Assembly: GCA_036267755.1 (NCBI GenBank)
Contig: DATAVK010000158.1
Span: forward strand, 1 to 26,425
DNA: 26,425 nucleotides
Source of the DNA: DATAVK01 sp036267755
Lineage (GTDB): Bacteria > Actinomycetota > Actinomycetes > JAFAQI01
Reading direction: 5' to 3'
Part shown: positions 1 to 7,140 of the stretch, in pieces
Position numbering within the stretch: position 1 is the stretch's first letter
Layout of the letters: every line of letters starts with the position of its first letter
Made by a program: the position numbers and the translations under genes
Notes under the pieces: generated by a model
What the model saw: only the letters and a program-made list of their open reading frames with translations
Database searches by the model: none
Told to the model about the DNA's origin: nothing

Positions 1-251
1 TCGCCCGGGTCGACCTGGTTGACGCCGTGGACCTGCAGGCGCATCAAGATCCGGGACAGCTGCTCGGAGGACTCCGCGCCGACGATGATCACCGCGTGCG
101 ACTCGTCCTCGTGCGCCTTGCCGAGGTCGATCCGGTCGACGGTGTAGTCGCCGCCGTAGTCCAGAACGTCGTCGAGAATGCGGGCGAGGACACCAGAGTC
201 CATCAGGTGGCCGGTGATCTCGACTGTCTCGGTGACCTCCACGGCGGACAC
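1..251 (-). CDS. COG1915 / TIGR00300-type protein (LOR/SDH conserved domain), N-terminal fragment
   Basis: This is the first 83 codons of a gene that runs off the left edge of the window. The reading frame starts at a GTG at 251 and an in-frame stop lies upstream at 275-273, so the start is bounded. The N-terminus (VEITGHLMDSGVLARILDDV, then GGDYTVDRIDLGKAHEDESHA and a segment with SSEQLSRILMRLQVHG) matches the ferredoxin-like N-terminal domain that I recognise from the COG1915 family, which shares a conserved region with lysine-oxoglutarate reductase/saccharopine dehydrogenase. Some archaeal members are reported ornithine cyclodeaminases and some cyanobacterial relatives are arginine dihydrolases. 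The part that would decide the activity is outside the window, so substrate is not assigned. No good ribosome binding site is visible before the GTG. Confidence 0.7.
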   Translation of the reverse strand, partial: MSAVEVTETVEITGHLMDSGVLARILDDVLDYGGDYTVDRIDLGKAHEDESHAVIIVGAESSEQLSRILMRLQVHGVNQVDPG

Positions 252-252
252 A

Positions 253-270
253 TTAGTGCCCGTTAGTGCC
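253..270. repeat. Two tandem TTAGTGCC boxes with 10-bp period
   Basis: The octamer TTAGTGCC occurs at 253-260 and again at 263-270, exactly one helical turn apart, in the 26-base gap between the membrane-protein gene and the COG1915 gene. It sits immediately before the COG1915 start codon on the minus strand. It could be a regulator half-site pair or a small duplication; nothing else supports a function. Confidence 0.35.
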
Positions 271-277
271 GGTCAGG

Positions 278-1006
278 TCAGACGACGGCGCCGTCGTCCG
301 ATCCGGAGTCGTCCGGCGGGTCGCTCTTCGCCCGCCACACCAGGCCGATCGCGCCTCCGATAACCGCGGCCACACCCAGCCAGTCCCAGGCGCCGCCGTC
401 GAAGCCGGTGGCGTTGAGCAGAAAGCCTCCGATGATCGCGAGCAGGCAGACCACGGTGTTCGAATGCAGGCGCGGCAGCGGTGGTGGCGCTGGCGGCACG
501 AAGTGCTCCTCGACGTCGTCGATCTCCGGCGGACCGTCGAGGGCGGCGACCACATCGGCGGTGATGCCCTCGGCCGGTGCGGCGACGTCCTCGCTCTCGG
601 GCCACGGATGGTCGCCGCTGTCGGTCGACCGCAGCGAGGCGAGGACCTGCTCCCACGCCGCGTCTACGTCCAGGTCGGTGCCGCTGCGGCTGCGATCTGG
701 TGTCGCCGCGCCGACCTCGAGGTCGGCGTCGGTGTCGCTGTCGCCGGCCAGCAGGTCCACGGCCGCGTCGGCCCGGTCCTCATCGACGTACAACCGGTCG
801 GTCGGCGTGGGCGGCAACCGCAGCTCGAGGTAGCCGCCTCGCCGGCCCGGGGTCGGGGCGACGTACGCCGCGATGCCGTCGTCGCGGAGCAGACTCAGCG
901 CGGCGTCGGCGATCCGCGGGTCGTAGTCGCCGACTGCGACGTAACGCGCGGCCCGCAGGCCGTTGTCCCTCGTGCCCGACTGCGGCCCGTGCCCGTGTTC
1001 GACCAT
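278..1006 (-). CDS. Conserved actinobacterial membrane protein (DUF2007-like N-terminus, DUF308-like C-terminus)
   Basis: The protein has 242 residues from the ATG at 1006. The N-terminal third (RYVAVGDYDPRIADAALSLL, then LYVDEDRADAAVDLLA) resembles the small signal-transducing-like fold of DUF2007. The middle is acidic and low in complexity. A proline-rich EEHFVPPAPPPLPR stretch then leads into two predicted membrane helices near residues 183-205 and 209-228. I have seen this proline motif and helix pair in actinobacterial proteins named DUF308; no biochemical role is known to me. I chose 1006 instead of an ATG at 1039 because the upstream hydrolase stop (TGA, 1010-1008) is one base away and a GGGTGG site precedes it, which suggests coupled translation with the hydrolase. 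The charged tail after the second helix is probably cytoplasmic. Confidence 0.72.
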   Translation of the reverse strand: MVEHGHGPQSGTRDNGLRAARYVAVGDYDPRIADAALSLLRDDGIAAYVAPTPGRRGGYLELRLPPTPTDRLYVDEDRADAAVDLLAGDSDTDADLEVGAATPDRSRSGTDLDVDAAWEQVLASLRSTDSGDHPWPESEDVAAPAEGITADVVAALDGPPEIDDVEEHFVPPAPPPLPRLHSNTVVCLLAIIGGFLLNATGFDGGAWDWLGVAAVIGGAIGLVWRAKSDPPDDSGSDDGAVV

Positions 1007-1007
1007 G

Positions 1008-1778
1008 TCAACCACCCGACGCAGCGGGGACGTGGTCACGCACGAACGCCAGTGACTCCGCGACGATGACCGGGAAGTCGTTGTCGAGCGTGGCGACGTG
1101 GTAGCTGTTCTCGAGCCAGACGTGACGTTTGTCGGTGGAGCCGGCGCCGCTCATCAGCCGCTCGGAGTTCTCCGGCTCGACGACGTGGTCGTTGCGGCTG
1201 GTCAGCACGAGCAGTGGCTGGGTGAGCTTCGCGAGGTCGGCGTTGGTCAACGCCCAGAGCCTCGACAGCTGGTACGCCGCCTTCGTGGGCAGCCGGTCGT
1301 ACGCCGGCTCGACTGCGCCCGCCTTGTTGATGTCGTTGCCGACCGGCGGGAACGACGGCACGAGGAACCGGGCGAGCGGCAGCAGTTTCGCGTCCTTGCG
1401 CGTGGTGAACAGCGACGCGTTGAGCGCGACAACGCCGGCGATGTCGTTCCCGCGCTGCTCGGCGAGACGCAGCACCAGCGTGCCGCCCATCGACAGCCCC
1501 ATGACGAAGACGCGGTCACAGCGCGTCAGCAGGTCGTCGACCGAGCGCTCGAGCTCGGCGTACCAGTCCTGCCAGCTGACCTGGTTGGCGTCCTGCCAAC
1601 GGGTGCCGTGGCCGGGCAGCAGCGGAACCCGTACGGACAGACCTTCGGCGGCGAGCGCCTCGGCCCACGGACGCATGCTGCCGGGCATTCCGGTCAGGCC
1701 GTGACACAGTGCGACGCCGACCGGACCGTTGTCCGCCGCCCATGCCTCGCCGTCGGTGCCGTAGCGTCCTGTTGTCAC
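1008..1778 (-). CDS. Alpha/beta hydrolase, Est30-like carboxylesterase / monoacylglycerol lipase family
   Basis: This is a serine hydrolase of about 256 residues. From the GTG at 1778 the visible elements are the oxyanion region CHGLTG (25-30), the nucleophile elbow GLSMGG with Ser96, the acid in TSRNDHVV with Asp197, and the catalytic His227 in NSYHVATLDND. That layout and the short lid match the thermophilic carboxylesterase Est30 family, which hydrolyses short-chain esters or monoacylglycerols; the natural substrate is unknown. No signal peptide is visible, so the enzyme should be cytoplasmic. The frame stays open to a GTG at 1814, which would add 12 residues. I prefer 1778 because the conserved HG(F/L)TG strand then begins about 20 residues in, as in the family, but neither start has a well-spaced ribosome binding site. 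The gene is followed by the membrane-protein gene with a one-base gap. Confidence 0.82.
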   Translation of the reverse strand: MTTGRYGTDGEAWAADNGPVGVALCHGLTGMPGSMRPWAEALAAEGLSVRVPLLPGHGTRWQDANQVSWQDWYAELERSVDDLLTRCDRVFVMGLSMGGTLVLRLAEQRGNDIAGVVALNASLFTTRKDAKLLPLARFLVPSFPPVGNDINKAGAVEPAYDRLPTKAAYQLSRLWALTNADLAKLTQPLLVLTSRNDHVVEPENSERLMSGAGSTDKRHVWLENSYHVATLDNDFPVIVAESLAFVRDHVPAASGG

Positions 1779-1847
1779 CCTCAGATCGTCGCATGCCGGG
1801 GCTGTTGGCGACACGGGTCTGCGCGTTAGGATGACCCACTAAGAGCA

Positions 1848-1877
1848 TTGCCGATTGGCCGGACCGTTGCCTATGGT
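1848..1877 (+). promoter_or_regulatory. Candidate sigma70-type promoter for the acyltransferase gene
   Basis: A TTGCCG box (1848-1853) and a TATGGT box (1872-1877) are separated by 18 bases, about 75 bases before the ATG at 1953. Between them and the gene lies the short palindrome ACGTG-CAC-CACGT (about 1916-1928), a possible operator. The boxes were found by eye only. Confidence 0.4.
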
Positions 1878-1952
1878 CACGGTCAGCAGGGTGGGTAACG
1901 GGGCCCCCTTCAGTGACGTGCACCACGTGCAGGGACGAGGAGGTGGGCCCGG

Positions 1953-2714
1953 ATGTTCTATTGGTTCTTGAAGCACTTCGTGTTCGGGCCGATCCTGCGA
2001 CCGCTGTTCCGTCCCTGGGTCGAGGGCCTCGACAACATCCCCGAGACGGGTGGCGCGATCCTCGCGAGCAACCACCTGTCGTTCTCCGACTCGATCTTCC
2101 TGCCGCTGGAGCTCAAGCGCCGGCTGACCTTCCTGGCGAAGGCTGACTACTTCACCGGTAGCGGCCTGAAGGGCCGGATGACCGCCGGCTTCATGAAGAG
2201 CGTCGGCCAGGTGCCGATCGACCGCTCCGGTGGTCGAGCCAGCGAGGGAGCCTTGCGCAAGGCCGCCGAGATCCTCGGCCGCGGCGAGCTGCTCGGGATC
2301 TACCCCGAGGGCACCCGGTCACCGGACGGCAGGCTCTACCGCGGCAAGACCGGCATCGCGCGGATGGCGCTGGAGTCCGGCGTACCGGTCATCCCCGTCG
2401 CGATGATCAACACCTTCGACGTGCAGCCTCCTGGCCAGATCGTGCCGCGCGTGATGCGGGTCGGGATCCGTATCGGCAAGCCACTCGACTTCTCCCGGTA
2501 CGAAGGGATGGAGGGTGATCGCTTCGTGTTGCGGTCGATCACCGACGAGATCATGTACGAGCTGATGCAGCTCTCCGGCCAGGAGTACGTCGATACCTAC
2601 GCGACGAAAGCGAAGGCGGATGCCGCCGACCGGGCCGCCGCGCAGCGGGCTCTGGTCGACACGCCGTACGGCGACAGCGAGCGCCGGCCGAGCACCGAAC
2701 GCCAAGCCAGCTAG
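1953..2714 (+). CDS. PlsC-family lysophospholipid acyltransferase (1-acyl-sn-glycerol-3-phosphate acyltransferase type)
   Basis: The protein has 253 residues and a PlsC acyltransferase fold. The catalytic H-x4-D motif is present as NHLSFSD (His41, Asp46), the glycerophosphate-binding motif as YPEGTRSPDG (Glu119 to Gly126), and a VPVIPV strand follows near 144-149. The family transfers an acyl chain from acyl-CoA or acyl-ACP to a lysophospholipid at the inner membrane face, here most likely in phosphatidic acid or phospholipid remodelling. The start is well supported by a GAGGAGG site 10 to 16 bases before the ATG. The last 35 residues are charged and poor in conservation. Its neighbourhood (aromatic biosynthesis, PASTA kinase, Rv2175c-like gene) parallels Rv2182c of Mycobacterium tuberculosis as I remember it. 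The exact acceptor is not decided by the sequence. Confidence 0.88.
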   Translation: MFYWFLKHFVFGPILRPLFRPWVEGLDNIPETGGAILASNHLSFSDSIFLPLELKRRLTFLAKADYFTGSGLKGRMTAGFMKSVGQVPIDRSGGRASEGALRKAAEILGRGELLGIYPEGTRSPDGRLYRGKTGIARMALESGVPVIPVAMINTFDVQPPGQIVPRVMRVGIRIGKPLDFSRYEGMEGDRFVLRSITDEIMYELMQLSGQEYVDTYATKAKADAADRAAAQRALVDTPYGDSERRPSTERQAS

Positions 2715-2760
2715 CCCGTCCGGCCCGCTCGTCCGTCCCGCCCGTCCCGCCCGTCCGGCT
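2715..2760. repeat. Low-complexity CCCGTCC/CCCGCCC repeat tract
   Basis: Immediately after the acyltransferase stop codon the plus strand consists almost only of C, G and T in short reiterated units (CCCGTCC, CCCGCCCGT). It looks like slippage-generated sequence. It lies before the inverted repeat that fills the rest of the gap to pfkA. Confidence 0.6.
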
Positions 2761-2784
2761 CACCTCCGGCCACCCCCTCGCGAT

Positions 2785-2851
2785 GATCATGACGCTTTCG
2801 TCGCAACGCGCCGACGGCCGCTCGGCGCGTCTCGACGAGAACGTCATGATC
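2785..2851. repeat. 29-bp imperfect inverted repeat (GATCATGACG hairpin) between plsC-like gene and pfkA
   Basis: The arms 2785-2813 and 2823-2851 are complementary at 25 of 29 positions with a 9-base loop. The outer ends read GATCATGACG and CGTCATGATC and the inner ends CGCGCCG and CGGCGCG. No run of T follows on either strand, so it is not a classic intrinsic terminator, although it could end transcripts or protect the 3' end of the acyltransferase mRNA. It resembles the short palindromic repeats that are scattered in some actinobacterial genomes; copy number cannot be judged here. Confidence 0.75.
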
Positions 2852-2873
2852 GTTTGAAAGCGCGCGACTCTAA

Positions 2874-2879
2874 TAGGGT
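2874..2879 (+). promoter_or_regulatory. -10 box (TAGGGT) for leaderless pfkA
   Basis: TAGGGT ends seven bases before the ATG at 2887, which puts the expected transcription start at the ATG itself. No ribosome binding site lies before this ATG, which agrees with a leaderless transcript. Confidence 0.55.
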
Positions 2880-2886
2880 CCCGAGC

Positions 2887-3912
2887 ATGCGAATCGGGGT
2901 GTTGACGGGCGGCGGCGACTGCCCGGGACTCAACGCGGTCATCCGTGCCATCGTCCGCAAGGGCGCCGAGACCTACGGCCACGACTTCGTCGGGTTCCGT
3001 GACGGTTGGAAGGGTCCGCTCGAGGGACTCACGATGGAGCTCGACGTTGCCGCGACGCGCGGCATCCTGCCGCGCGGCGGCACCATCCTCGGGTCGTCAC
3101 GGACCAATCCGCTGAAGGTCGAGGGCGGCATCGACCGGATCCGCGGCAACCTGCTGGAGCTCGGCGTCGACGCCATGATCGCGATCGGCGGCGAGGACAC
3201 GCTCGGGGTCGCCACGGCGCTGGCGGCCGAGGGACTGGCCGTCGTCGGAGTGCCGAAGACGATCGACAACGACCTCAGCGCGACCGACTACACCTTCGGC
3301 TTCGACACCGCCGTACAGATCGCCGTCGACGCGATCGACCGGCTGCACACGACCGCCGAGTCACACCACCGGGTGCTCATCGTCGAGGTGATGGGGCGGC
3401 ACGCCGGCTGGATCGCGTTGCACTCCGGCCTCGCCGGCGGCGCGAACGTGATCCTCATCCCGGAGCGGCCGTTCGACATCGACCAGGTCTGCGCCTACAT
3501 CGAGCACCGGTTCGCCTCGCACTACTCACCGATCGTCGTCGTCGCCGAAGGCGCGACCCCGGCGGCGGGAACGATCTCGCTGACCGACCAGGGCGTCGAC
3601 TCGTTCGGGCACGCCCGACTCGGCGGCATCGGCCAGCTGCTGGAGCGCGAGATCATGGACCGCACCGGCAAGGAGGCGCGTGCGACAGTGCTGGGTCACG
3701 TGCAGCGGGGCGGTACGCCGACGGCGTACGACCGGGTGTTGGCCACACGGTTCGGCCTGCACGCGATCGATGCTGTGCATGAGGGTGACTCGGGCGTGAT
3801 GGTGTCGTTGCGCGGCACGGACATCGTGCGGGTCCCGCTCGCAGAGGCGACGAGTGAGCTCAAGACGGTGTCCGTGGAGCGTTACCAAGAAGTCGAGGTC
3901 TTCTTCGGCTGA
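2887..3912 (+). CDS. pfkA: 6-phosphofructokinase, PFKA family (ATP- or PPi-dependent)
   Basis: The 341-residue protein phosphorylates fructose 6-phosphate to fructose 1,6-bisphosphate in glycolysis. Visible motifs are the nucleotide loop GGGDCPGLN (8-16), GGEDTLG (101-107), the catalytic PKTIDND segment (123-129, with the catalytic base Asp127), MGRHAGW, and the sugar-phosphate part GHVQRGGTP. The two positions that separate donors in this family are Asp104 and Lys124, which is the pattern of PPi-dependent enzymes; ATP enzymes of the Escherichia coli type have Gly at both. Some actinobacterial members with this pattern, notably in Streptomyces, are nevertheless reported to use ATP, so the donor is open. 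The frame is open upstream to 2620, but the family N-terminus (MRIGVLTGGGD) and the TAGGGT box fix the start at 2887. The next gene follows after 24 bases. Confidence 0.93.
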   Translation: MRIGVLTGGGDCPGLNAVIRAIVRKGAETYGHDFVGFRDGWKGPLEGLTMELDVAATRGILPRGGTILGSSRTNPLKVEGGIDRIRGNLLELGVDAMIAIGGEDTLGVATALAAEGLAVVGVPKTIDNDLSATDYTFGFDTAVQIAVDAIDRLHTTAESHHRVLIVEVMGRHAGWIALHSGLAGGANVILIPERPFDIDQVCAYIEHRFASHYSPIVVVAEGATPAAGTISLTDQGVDSFGHARLGGIGQLLEREIMDRTGKEARATVLGHVQRGGTPTAYDRVLATRFGLHAIDAVHEGDSGVMVSLRGTDIVRVPLAEATSELKTVSVERYQEVEVFFG

Positions 3913-3936
3913 CGAAGTGGTGGAGGGGACCTTCCG

Positions 3937-4407
3937 ATGAACCGGATCGTGACGGGCTACGGGCCCGACGGCGCGCCCGCCATCCTGTTCGAGGGCGAGC
4001 CGCCGATGGTCGACCGGACCGAGAAGTACGTCACGAGCGAGCTGTGGATCAGCGCCGAGACACCGGCGCCGCTCGATGTGGCGGCGGACACCTCGCTCGC
4101 GGGCTACGAGCTCGAACCGCCGGGCACCGGCAGCAGGTTCCGGATCGTCGAGATCATGCCGCAGCAGTCCTCATCGGAGCCCGCAGCTGCAGCGGCCGCC
4201 GATGACGACGCCTCCGGCGTGCATCGGACCGACACCCTCGACTACGTCGTCGTGCTGCGGGGCGAGGTGACGCTGGTGGTCGGGGAACGTGCGGTGACGT
4301 TGTACCCCGGCGATGTCGTGGTGCAGGGCGGGATCGAGCACGACTGGGAGAACCGTGGGACCGAGCCGTGCGCGGTTGCCGCCGTACTGATCGCGGGCGC
4401 CCGTTGA
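3937..4407 (+). CDS. Cupin domain protein
   Basis: The protein has 156 residues. The C-terminal half (about 95-155) is a single cupin barrel: TDTLDYVVVLRGEVTLVVG, then LYPGDVVVQGGIEHDWEN, which carries the PGD turn and the second-motif histidine. The first cupin motif lacks the usual HxH pair (it has D-Y-V), so metal binding may be altered. An alanine-rich linker (PAAAAAADDDAS) separates it from an N-terminal region with no motif I recognise. Similar proteins are annotated only as cupins. The start has a good GGAGGGG site. The last bases overlap the start of the next gene (TTGA, 4404-4407), so the two are translationally coupled and probably function together. The substrate is unknown. Confidence 0.82.
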   Translation: MNRIVTGYGPDGAPAILFEGEPPMVDRTEKYVTSELWISAETPAPLDVAADTSLAGYELEPPGTGSRFRIVEIMPQQSSSEPAAAAAADDDASGVHRTDTLDYVVVLRGEVTLVVGERAVTLYPGDVVVQGGIEHDWENRGTEPCAVAAVLIAGAR

Positions 4408-4856
4408 CGTCGACCTGGCGGGACGTCGTGGCTCGGTTGGCTGCGTCACGGAGCTATTGGCTCGGCACGACCGGCAGTGACGGGAGCCCGCATGCCGCAC
4501 CCGTCTGGGGAGTGACGCTGGACGACGTGCTCTACGTCTACAGCGAGCGGCGGACCTTGAAGGCGAAGAACCTGGCCGCCGACCCCCGTGCCGTGGTGCA
4601 CCTAGAGAGCGCGGACGACGTCGTCATCGTGCGTGGCGTGATGGACGATGTGGGGCACCCGAACGACGTCCCGCAGGTCGTGGCGGCGCTGGACCACAAG
4701 TACAACCGGCCGGAGGACGCGTCCTACCTGCCGTCCGGCGACCCGGACTTCGATGTCGTCTATGCCTTCCGACCGCGCCGCGCCATGATGTGGCGGCTCG
4801 ACGACTGGGAGGGCTCGCAGCGCCGTTGGTCCGCGGGTGACGACGCCGGGACCTAG
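4404..4856 (+). CDS. Pyridoxamine 5'-phosphate oxidase-like flavin/F420 split-barrel protein
   Basis: From the TTG at 4404 the protein has 150 residues. It shows the split-barrel pattern: a strand YWLGTTGSDGSPHAAPVWGV (about 15-34), then LYVYSERRTLKAKNLAADPR with the conserved K..NL..DPR helix, and a later strand DDVVIVRGV. This superfamily (PNPOx-like, including F420-dependent reductases) binds FMN or F420 and reduces or oxidises small molecules. The K/R-rich segment could contact the cofactor phosphate, but the cofactor cannot be decided from sequence alone. The start is chosen because TTG overlaps the cupin TGA by the TTGA pattern and gives the family's usual N-terminus; upstream in-frame residues are the cupin gene read in another frame. 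The TAG stop is shared with the -10 box of the next gene. Confidence 0.8.
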   Translation: MTSTWRDVVARLAASRSYWLGTTGSDGSPHAAPVWGVTLDDVLYVYSERRTLKAKNLAADPRAVVHLESADDVVIVRGVMDDVGHPNDVPQVVAALDHKYNRPEDASYLPSGDPDFDVVYAFRPRRAMMWRLDDWEGSQRRWSAGDDAGT

Positions 4857-4859
4857 GCT
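4854..4859 (+). promoter_or_regulatory. -10 box (TAGGCT) for the class II DAHP synthase gene, overlapping a stop codon
   Basis: TAGGCT begins with the TAG stop of the split-barrel gene (4854-4856) and ends six bases before the GTG at 4866. The GTG has no usable ribosome binding site, since the only GAGG is too close. A leaderless transcript starting at the GTG is therefore the best reading. Confidence 0.55.
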
Positions 4860-4865
4860 TGAGGC

Positions 4866-6197
4866 GTGACAGCGGATCTCGAGACCTGGCGATCGCTGCC
4901 GGTCGCGCAGCAGCCCAGCTGGCCGGATCCCGCTGTCCTGGCCGAGGTGACGACCGAGCTGTCGACGGCGCCCGGTCTCGTGGTGGCCGCCGAGTGCGAC
5001 ACGTTGCGGCAGCGGCTCGCGGCCGTCGCGCGGGGTGAGGCGTTCCTGCTGCAGGGCGGTGACTGCGCCGAGACGTTCGCGGCGGTCACGACGGCCCAGG
5101 TCCGCGACAAGGTGCGCACGTTGCTGCAGATGGCGGTCGTGCTCACCTATGCCGCGAGCGTCCCGGTGGTGAAGGTCGGCCGGATCGCAGGACAGTTCGC
5201 CAAGCCGCGCAGCACCGACCTCGAGGCGCTGACTGGGTTGCCGTCGTACCGAGGTGATGCGGTCAACGACCTGGACGCGTCGCCGGAGGCCCGCATCCCG
5301 GATCCGCGCCGGATGCTGCGCGCCTACCAGGCCAGCGCCGCCACCCTCAACCTGGTGCGGGCGCAGACCCAGGGCGGGCTCGCTGACCTCAGCGAGGTGC
5401 ACCGCTGGACGACCGACTTCGTCAGCGGGTCGCCGGCGGGCGAGCGCTATGAGCGGCTGGCACAGGACATCGACCGGGCGCTGGCGTTCATGCGGGCCTG
5501 CGGTGTCGACCTCGACCACGAGCAGTCGCTGCACGGCGTCGAGTTCTACGCCAGCCACGAGGCGCTACTGCTCGATTACGAGCACGCGTTGACGCGGTAC
5601 GACGACGACCGGCAGGCGATCTACGACCTGTCCGGGCACATGGTGTGGATCGGGGAGCGGACCCGGGCGCTCGACGGCGCCCACGTGGAGTTCGCCCGCA
5701 ACATCGCCAACCCGATCGGCGTGAAGATCGGCCCCACGACGTCGGTGGCGGACGCGGTCGCGCTGGCGGAACGGCTGGACCCGCACCGGGAACCCGGCCG
5801 GCTGACCTTCATCTCCCGGATGGGCGCGGGGCGGGTTCGGGATGTGCTGCCGCCCCTCATCGAAGGTGTCCGGGCGGCCGGGGTGACGGTCCCGTGGGTG
5901 TGCGATCCGATGCACGGCAACACGTTCACGTCGCCGAGCGGCTACAAGACACGTCGATTCGACGACGTCGTGGACGAGGTGCGGGGGTTCTTCGCCGTAC
6001 ACCGCGGATTGGGCACCCGGCCCGGCGGCCTGCATGTCGAGCTGACCGGGGACGACGTCACGGAGTGTCTCGGCGGTGCCTACGACATCGCGGACGCCGA
6101 TCTCGCGGGCCGGTACGAGACGGCGTGCGACCCGAGGCTCAACACCGGGCAGGCGCTGGAGCTGGCGTTCCTCGTCGCGGAGATGCTGCGCGGCTGA
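4866..6197 (+). CDS. aroG: Class II 3-deoxy-D-arabino-heptulosonate-7-phosphate (DAHP) synthase
   Basis: This enzyme joins phosphoenolpyruvate and erythrose 4-phosphate in the first step of the shikimate pathway. It has 443 residues. The metal ligands of the class II enzyme are all present: Cys67 in GGDCAE, His350 in CDPMHGNT, Glu392 in VELTGDD, and Asp422 in ACDPRLN. Substrate motifs VGRIAGQFAKPRS (104-116) and EPGRLTFISRMG (309-320) are intact. It is about 19 residues shorter than the 462-residue M. tuberculosis enzyme, and the difference is at the N-terminus, so allosteric inhibition there could differ. The symbol follows the M. tuberculosis usage; Streptomyces calls its homologue aroH. 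A second, unrelated DAHP synthase lies 2 kb away, so flux entry is split between two enzymes with different control. The stop is 7 bases from the convergent stop of the next gene. Confidence 0.95.
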   Translation: MTADLETWRSLPVAQQPSWPDPAVLAEVTTELSTAPGLVVAAECDTLRQRLAAVARGEAFLLQGGDCAETFAAVTTAQVRDKVRTLLQMAVVLTYAASVPVVKVGRIAGQFAKPRSTDLEALTGLPSYRGDAVNDLDASPEARIPDPRRMLRAYQASAATLNLVRAQTQGGLADLSEVHRWTTDFVSGSPAGERYERLAQDIDRALAFMRACGVDLDHEQSLHGVEFYASHEALLLDYEHALTRYDDDRQAIYDLSGHMVWIGERTRALDGAHVEFARNIANPIGVKIGPTTSVADAVALAERLDPHREPGRLTFISRMGAGRVRDVLPPLIEGVRAAGVTVPWVCDPMHGNTFTSPSGYKTRRFDDVVDEVRGFFAVHRGLGTRPGGLHVELTGDDVTECLGGAYDIADADLAGRYETACDPRLNTGQALELAFLVAEMLRG

Positions 6198-6204
6198 TCC
6201 CGGC

Positions 6205-7092
6205 TCAGGCGCTGCTGGCCTGCGTCAGCAAGGCCAGCCCGAGCCCGAGCGCGACCGCGAGGGCGATGGCGAGCACCACCAGCAGCGGCGGCACCAGCGG
6301 GGCCGGGTCGATGTCGGAGTCGATCATCCGCTGCAGCTTCTCGGGGCTCGGGAGCCGCTTCGTCGCCTGCACCGCGACGAGGTCGAGCAGCTGCTCCCGA
6401 GCCTCGTCGGGCATCGCGATGATTGGGAGCCCAGCCGCCAATCGCCGTCCCTTCCCGAGCGTCTCGACGACGTCGTCGCACGCCGGGCAACTGATCAGGT
6501 GACGGCGCAGCAATGCTGCCGGCCGCGACTCCATCGACCCGTCGGCGACACCGTTGAGCCCGACCAGGGTGACGACGGTGCGGCCGACGTGCCCCCACAG
6601 GTCCGGCGGCGTCCGGTCGTCGTACGCCGCGACGAGGTGAAGTCGGCCGGCCGTGACGATCTCCCGGGCCTGGTCGTCGCCGATGCCGAGCGCGACGGCG
6701 ACAGCCGACAGCGGGAGGTCGTAGGCGTCGCGGAGCAGCACGGCTTCGCGCTCGACCGGTGGCAGGGTCGCGAGCGCGGCCCGCACGCCGGATTCGCCGG
6801 AGCTGCCGGCGAGCACGCTGGCGGCGGCACCGGGACCGGCTGGCGCGCCGTCGGTGGTCGTTCCGTCAACGGCGGACAGCGCCCGGGCGAACCACCAACC
6901 GGCGAGATCGGCGACGGTGTCGGGCTCGCGGCGCAGCGCTGCCAGCATCGCCAGCGCCTCGTCCTCCTCGATCCGGGCGGCGTCCGACGCGCCGACGCCC
7001 CCGCGCCGCAGCAGGTCGTGCACTCGATCGGCGTACACCCGCACTGCGGCTGTGAAGTCGTCGGCGGACACGAGGGCCACGTCCCGCGACAC
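6205..7092 (-). CDS. Sigma factor-like protein fused to a zinc-finger anti-sigma-like domain and a C-terminal membrane helix
   Basis: The protein has 295 residues from the GTG at 7092. Residues about 12-75 are helical and could be a degenerate sigma region 2. Residues 102-157 (LATLPPVEREAVLLRDAYDL, then LSAVAVALGIGDDQAREIV) are a clear sigma region 4 helix-turn-helix. Residues 198-205 form H-x3-C-x2-C (HLISCPAC), the signature of zinc-containing anti-sigma factors. Residues about 266-290 are one hydrophobic helix near the C-terminus. The order suggests a membrane-tethered regulator in which a sigma-like part and its restraint are in one chain. The gene is divergent from threonine aldolase and tail-to-tail with the DAHP synthase. 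The open frame extends to 8115, but that part is the antisense of the aldolase. TAAGGT seven bases before the GTG supports this start. Region 2 is too diverged to be sure that it binds RNA polymerase. Confidence 0.75.
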   Translation of the reverse strand: MSRDVALVSADDFTAAVRVYADRVHDLLRRGGVGASDAARIEEDEALAMLAALRREPDTVADLAGWWFARALSAVDGTTTDGAPAGPGAAASVLAGSSGESGVRAALATLPPVEREAVLLRDAYDLPLSAVAVALGIGDDQAREIVTAGRLHLVAAYDDRTPPDLWGHVGRTVVTLVGLNGVADGSMESRPAALLRRHLISCPACDDVVETLGKGRRLAAGLPIIAMPDEAREQLLDLVAVQATKRLPSPEKLQRMIDSDIDPAPLVPPLLVVLAIALAVALGLGLALLTQASSA

Positions 7093-7099
7093 GCGGATT

Positions 7100-7105
7100 A
7101 CCTTA
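7100..7105 (-). promoter_or_regulatory. -10 box (TAAGGT) for the sigma/anti-sigma-like gene
   Basis: On the minus strand TAAGGT ends seven bases before the GTG at 7092, the spacing of a leaderless start. The AAGG within it could alternatively act as a weak ribosome binding site. Confidence 0.45.
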
Positions 7106-7140
7106 GGCGCAGTCCGTCCGAGTCTCTGGAGGCCGCGCCC

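Noticed and set aside
2620..2886. Upstream extension of pfkA through the palindrome
   Set aside because: The family N-terminus begins at 2887 and the intervening residues are low-complexity and palindromic sequence.
6076..7140. Upstream extension of the threonine aldolase frame
   Set aside because: The extra residues are out-of-frame aroG end and antisense of the sigma-like gene; the family N-terminus and ribosome binding site fit the GTG at 7141.
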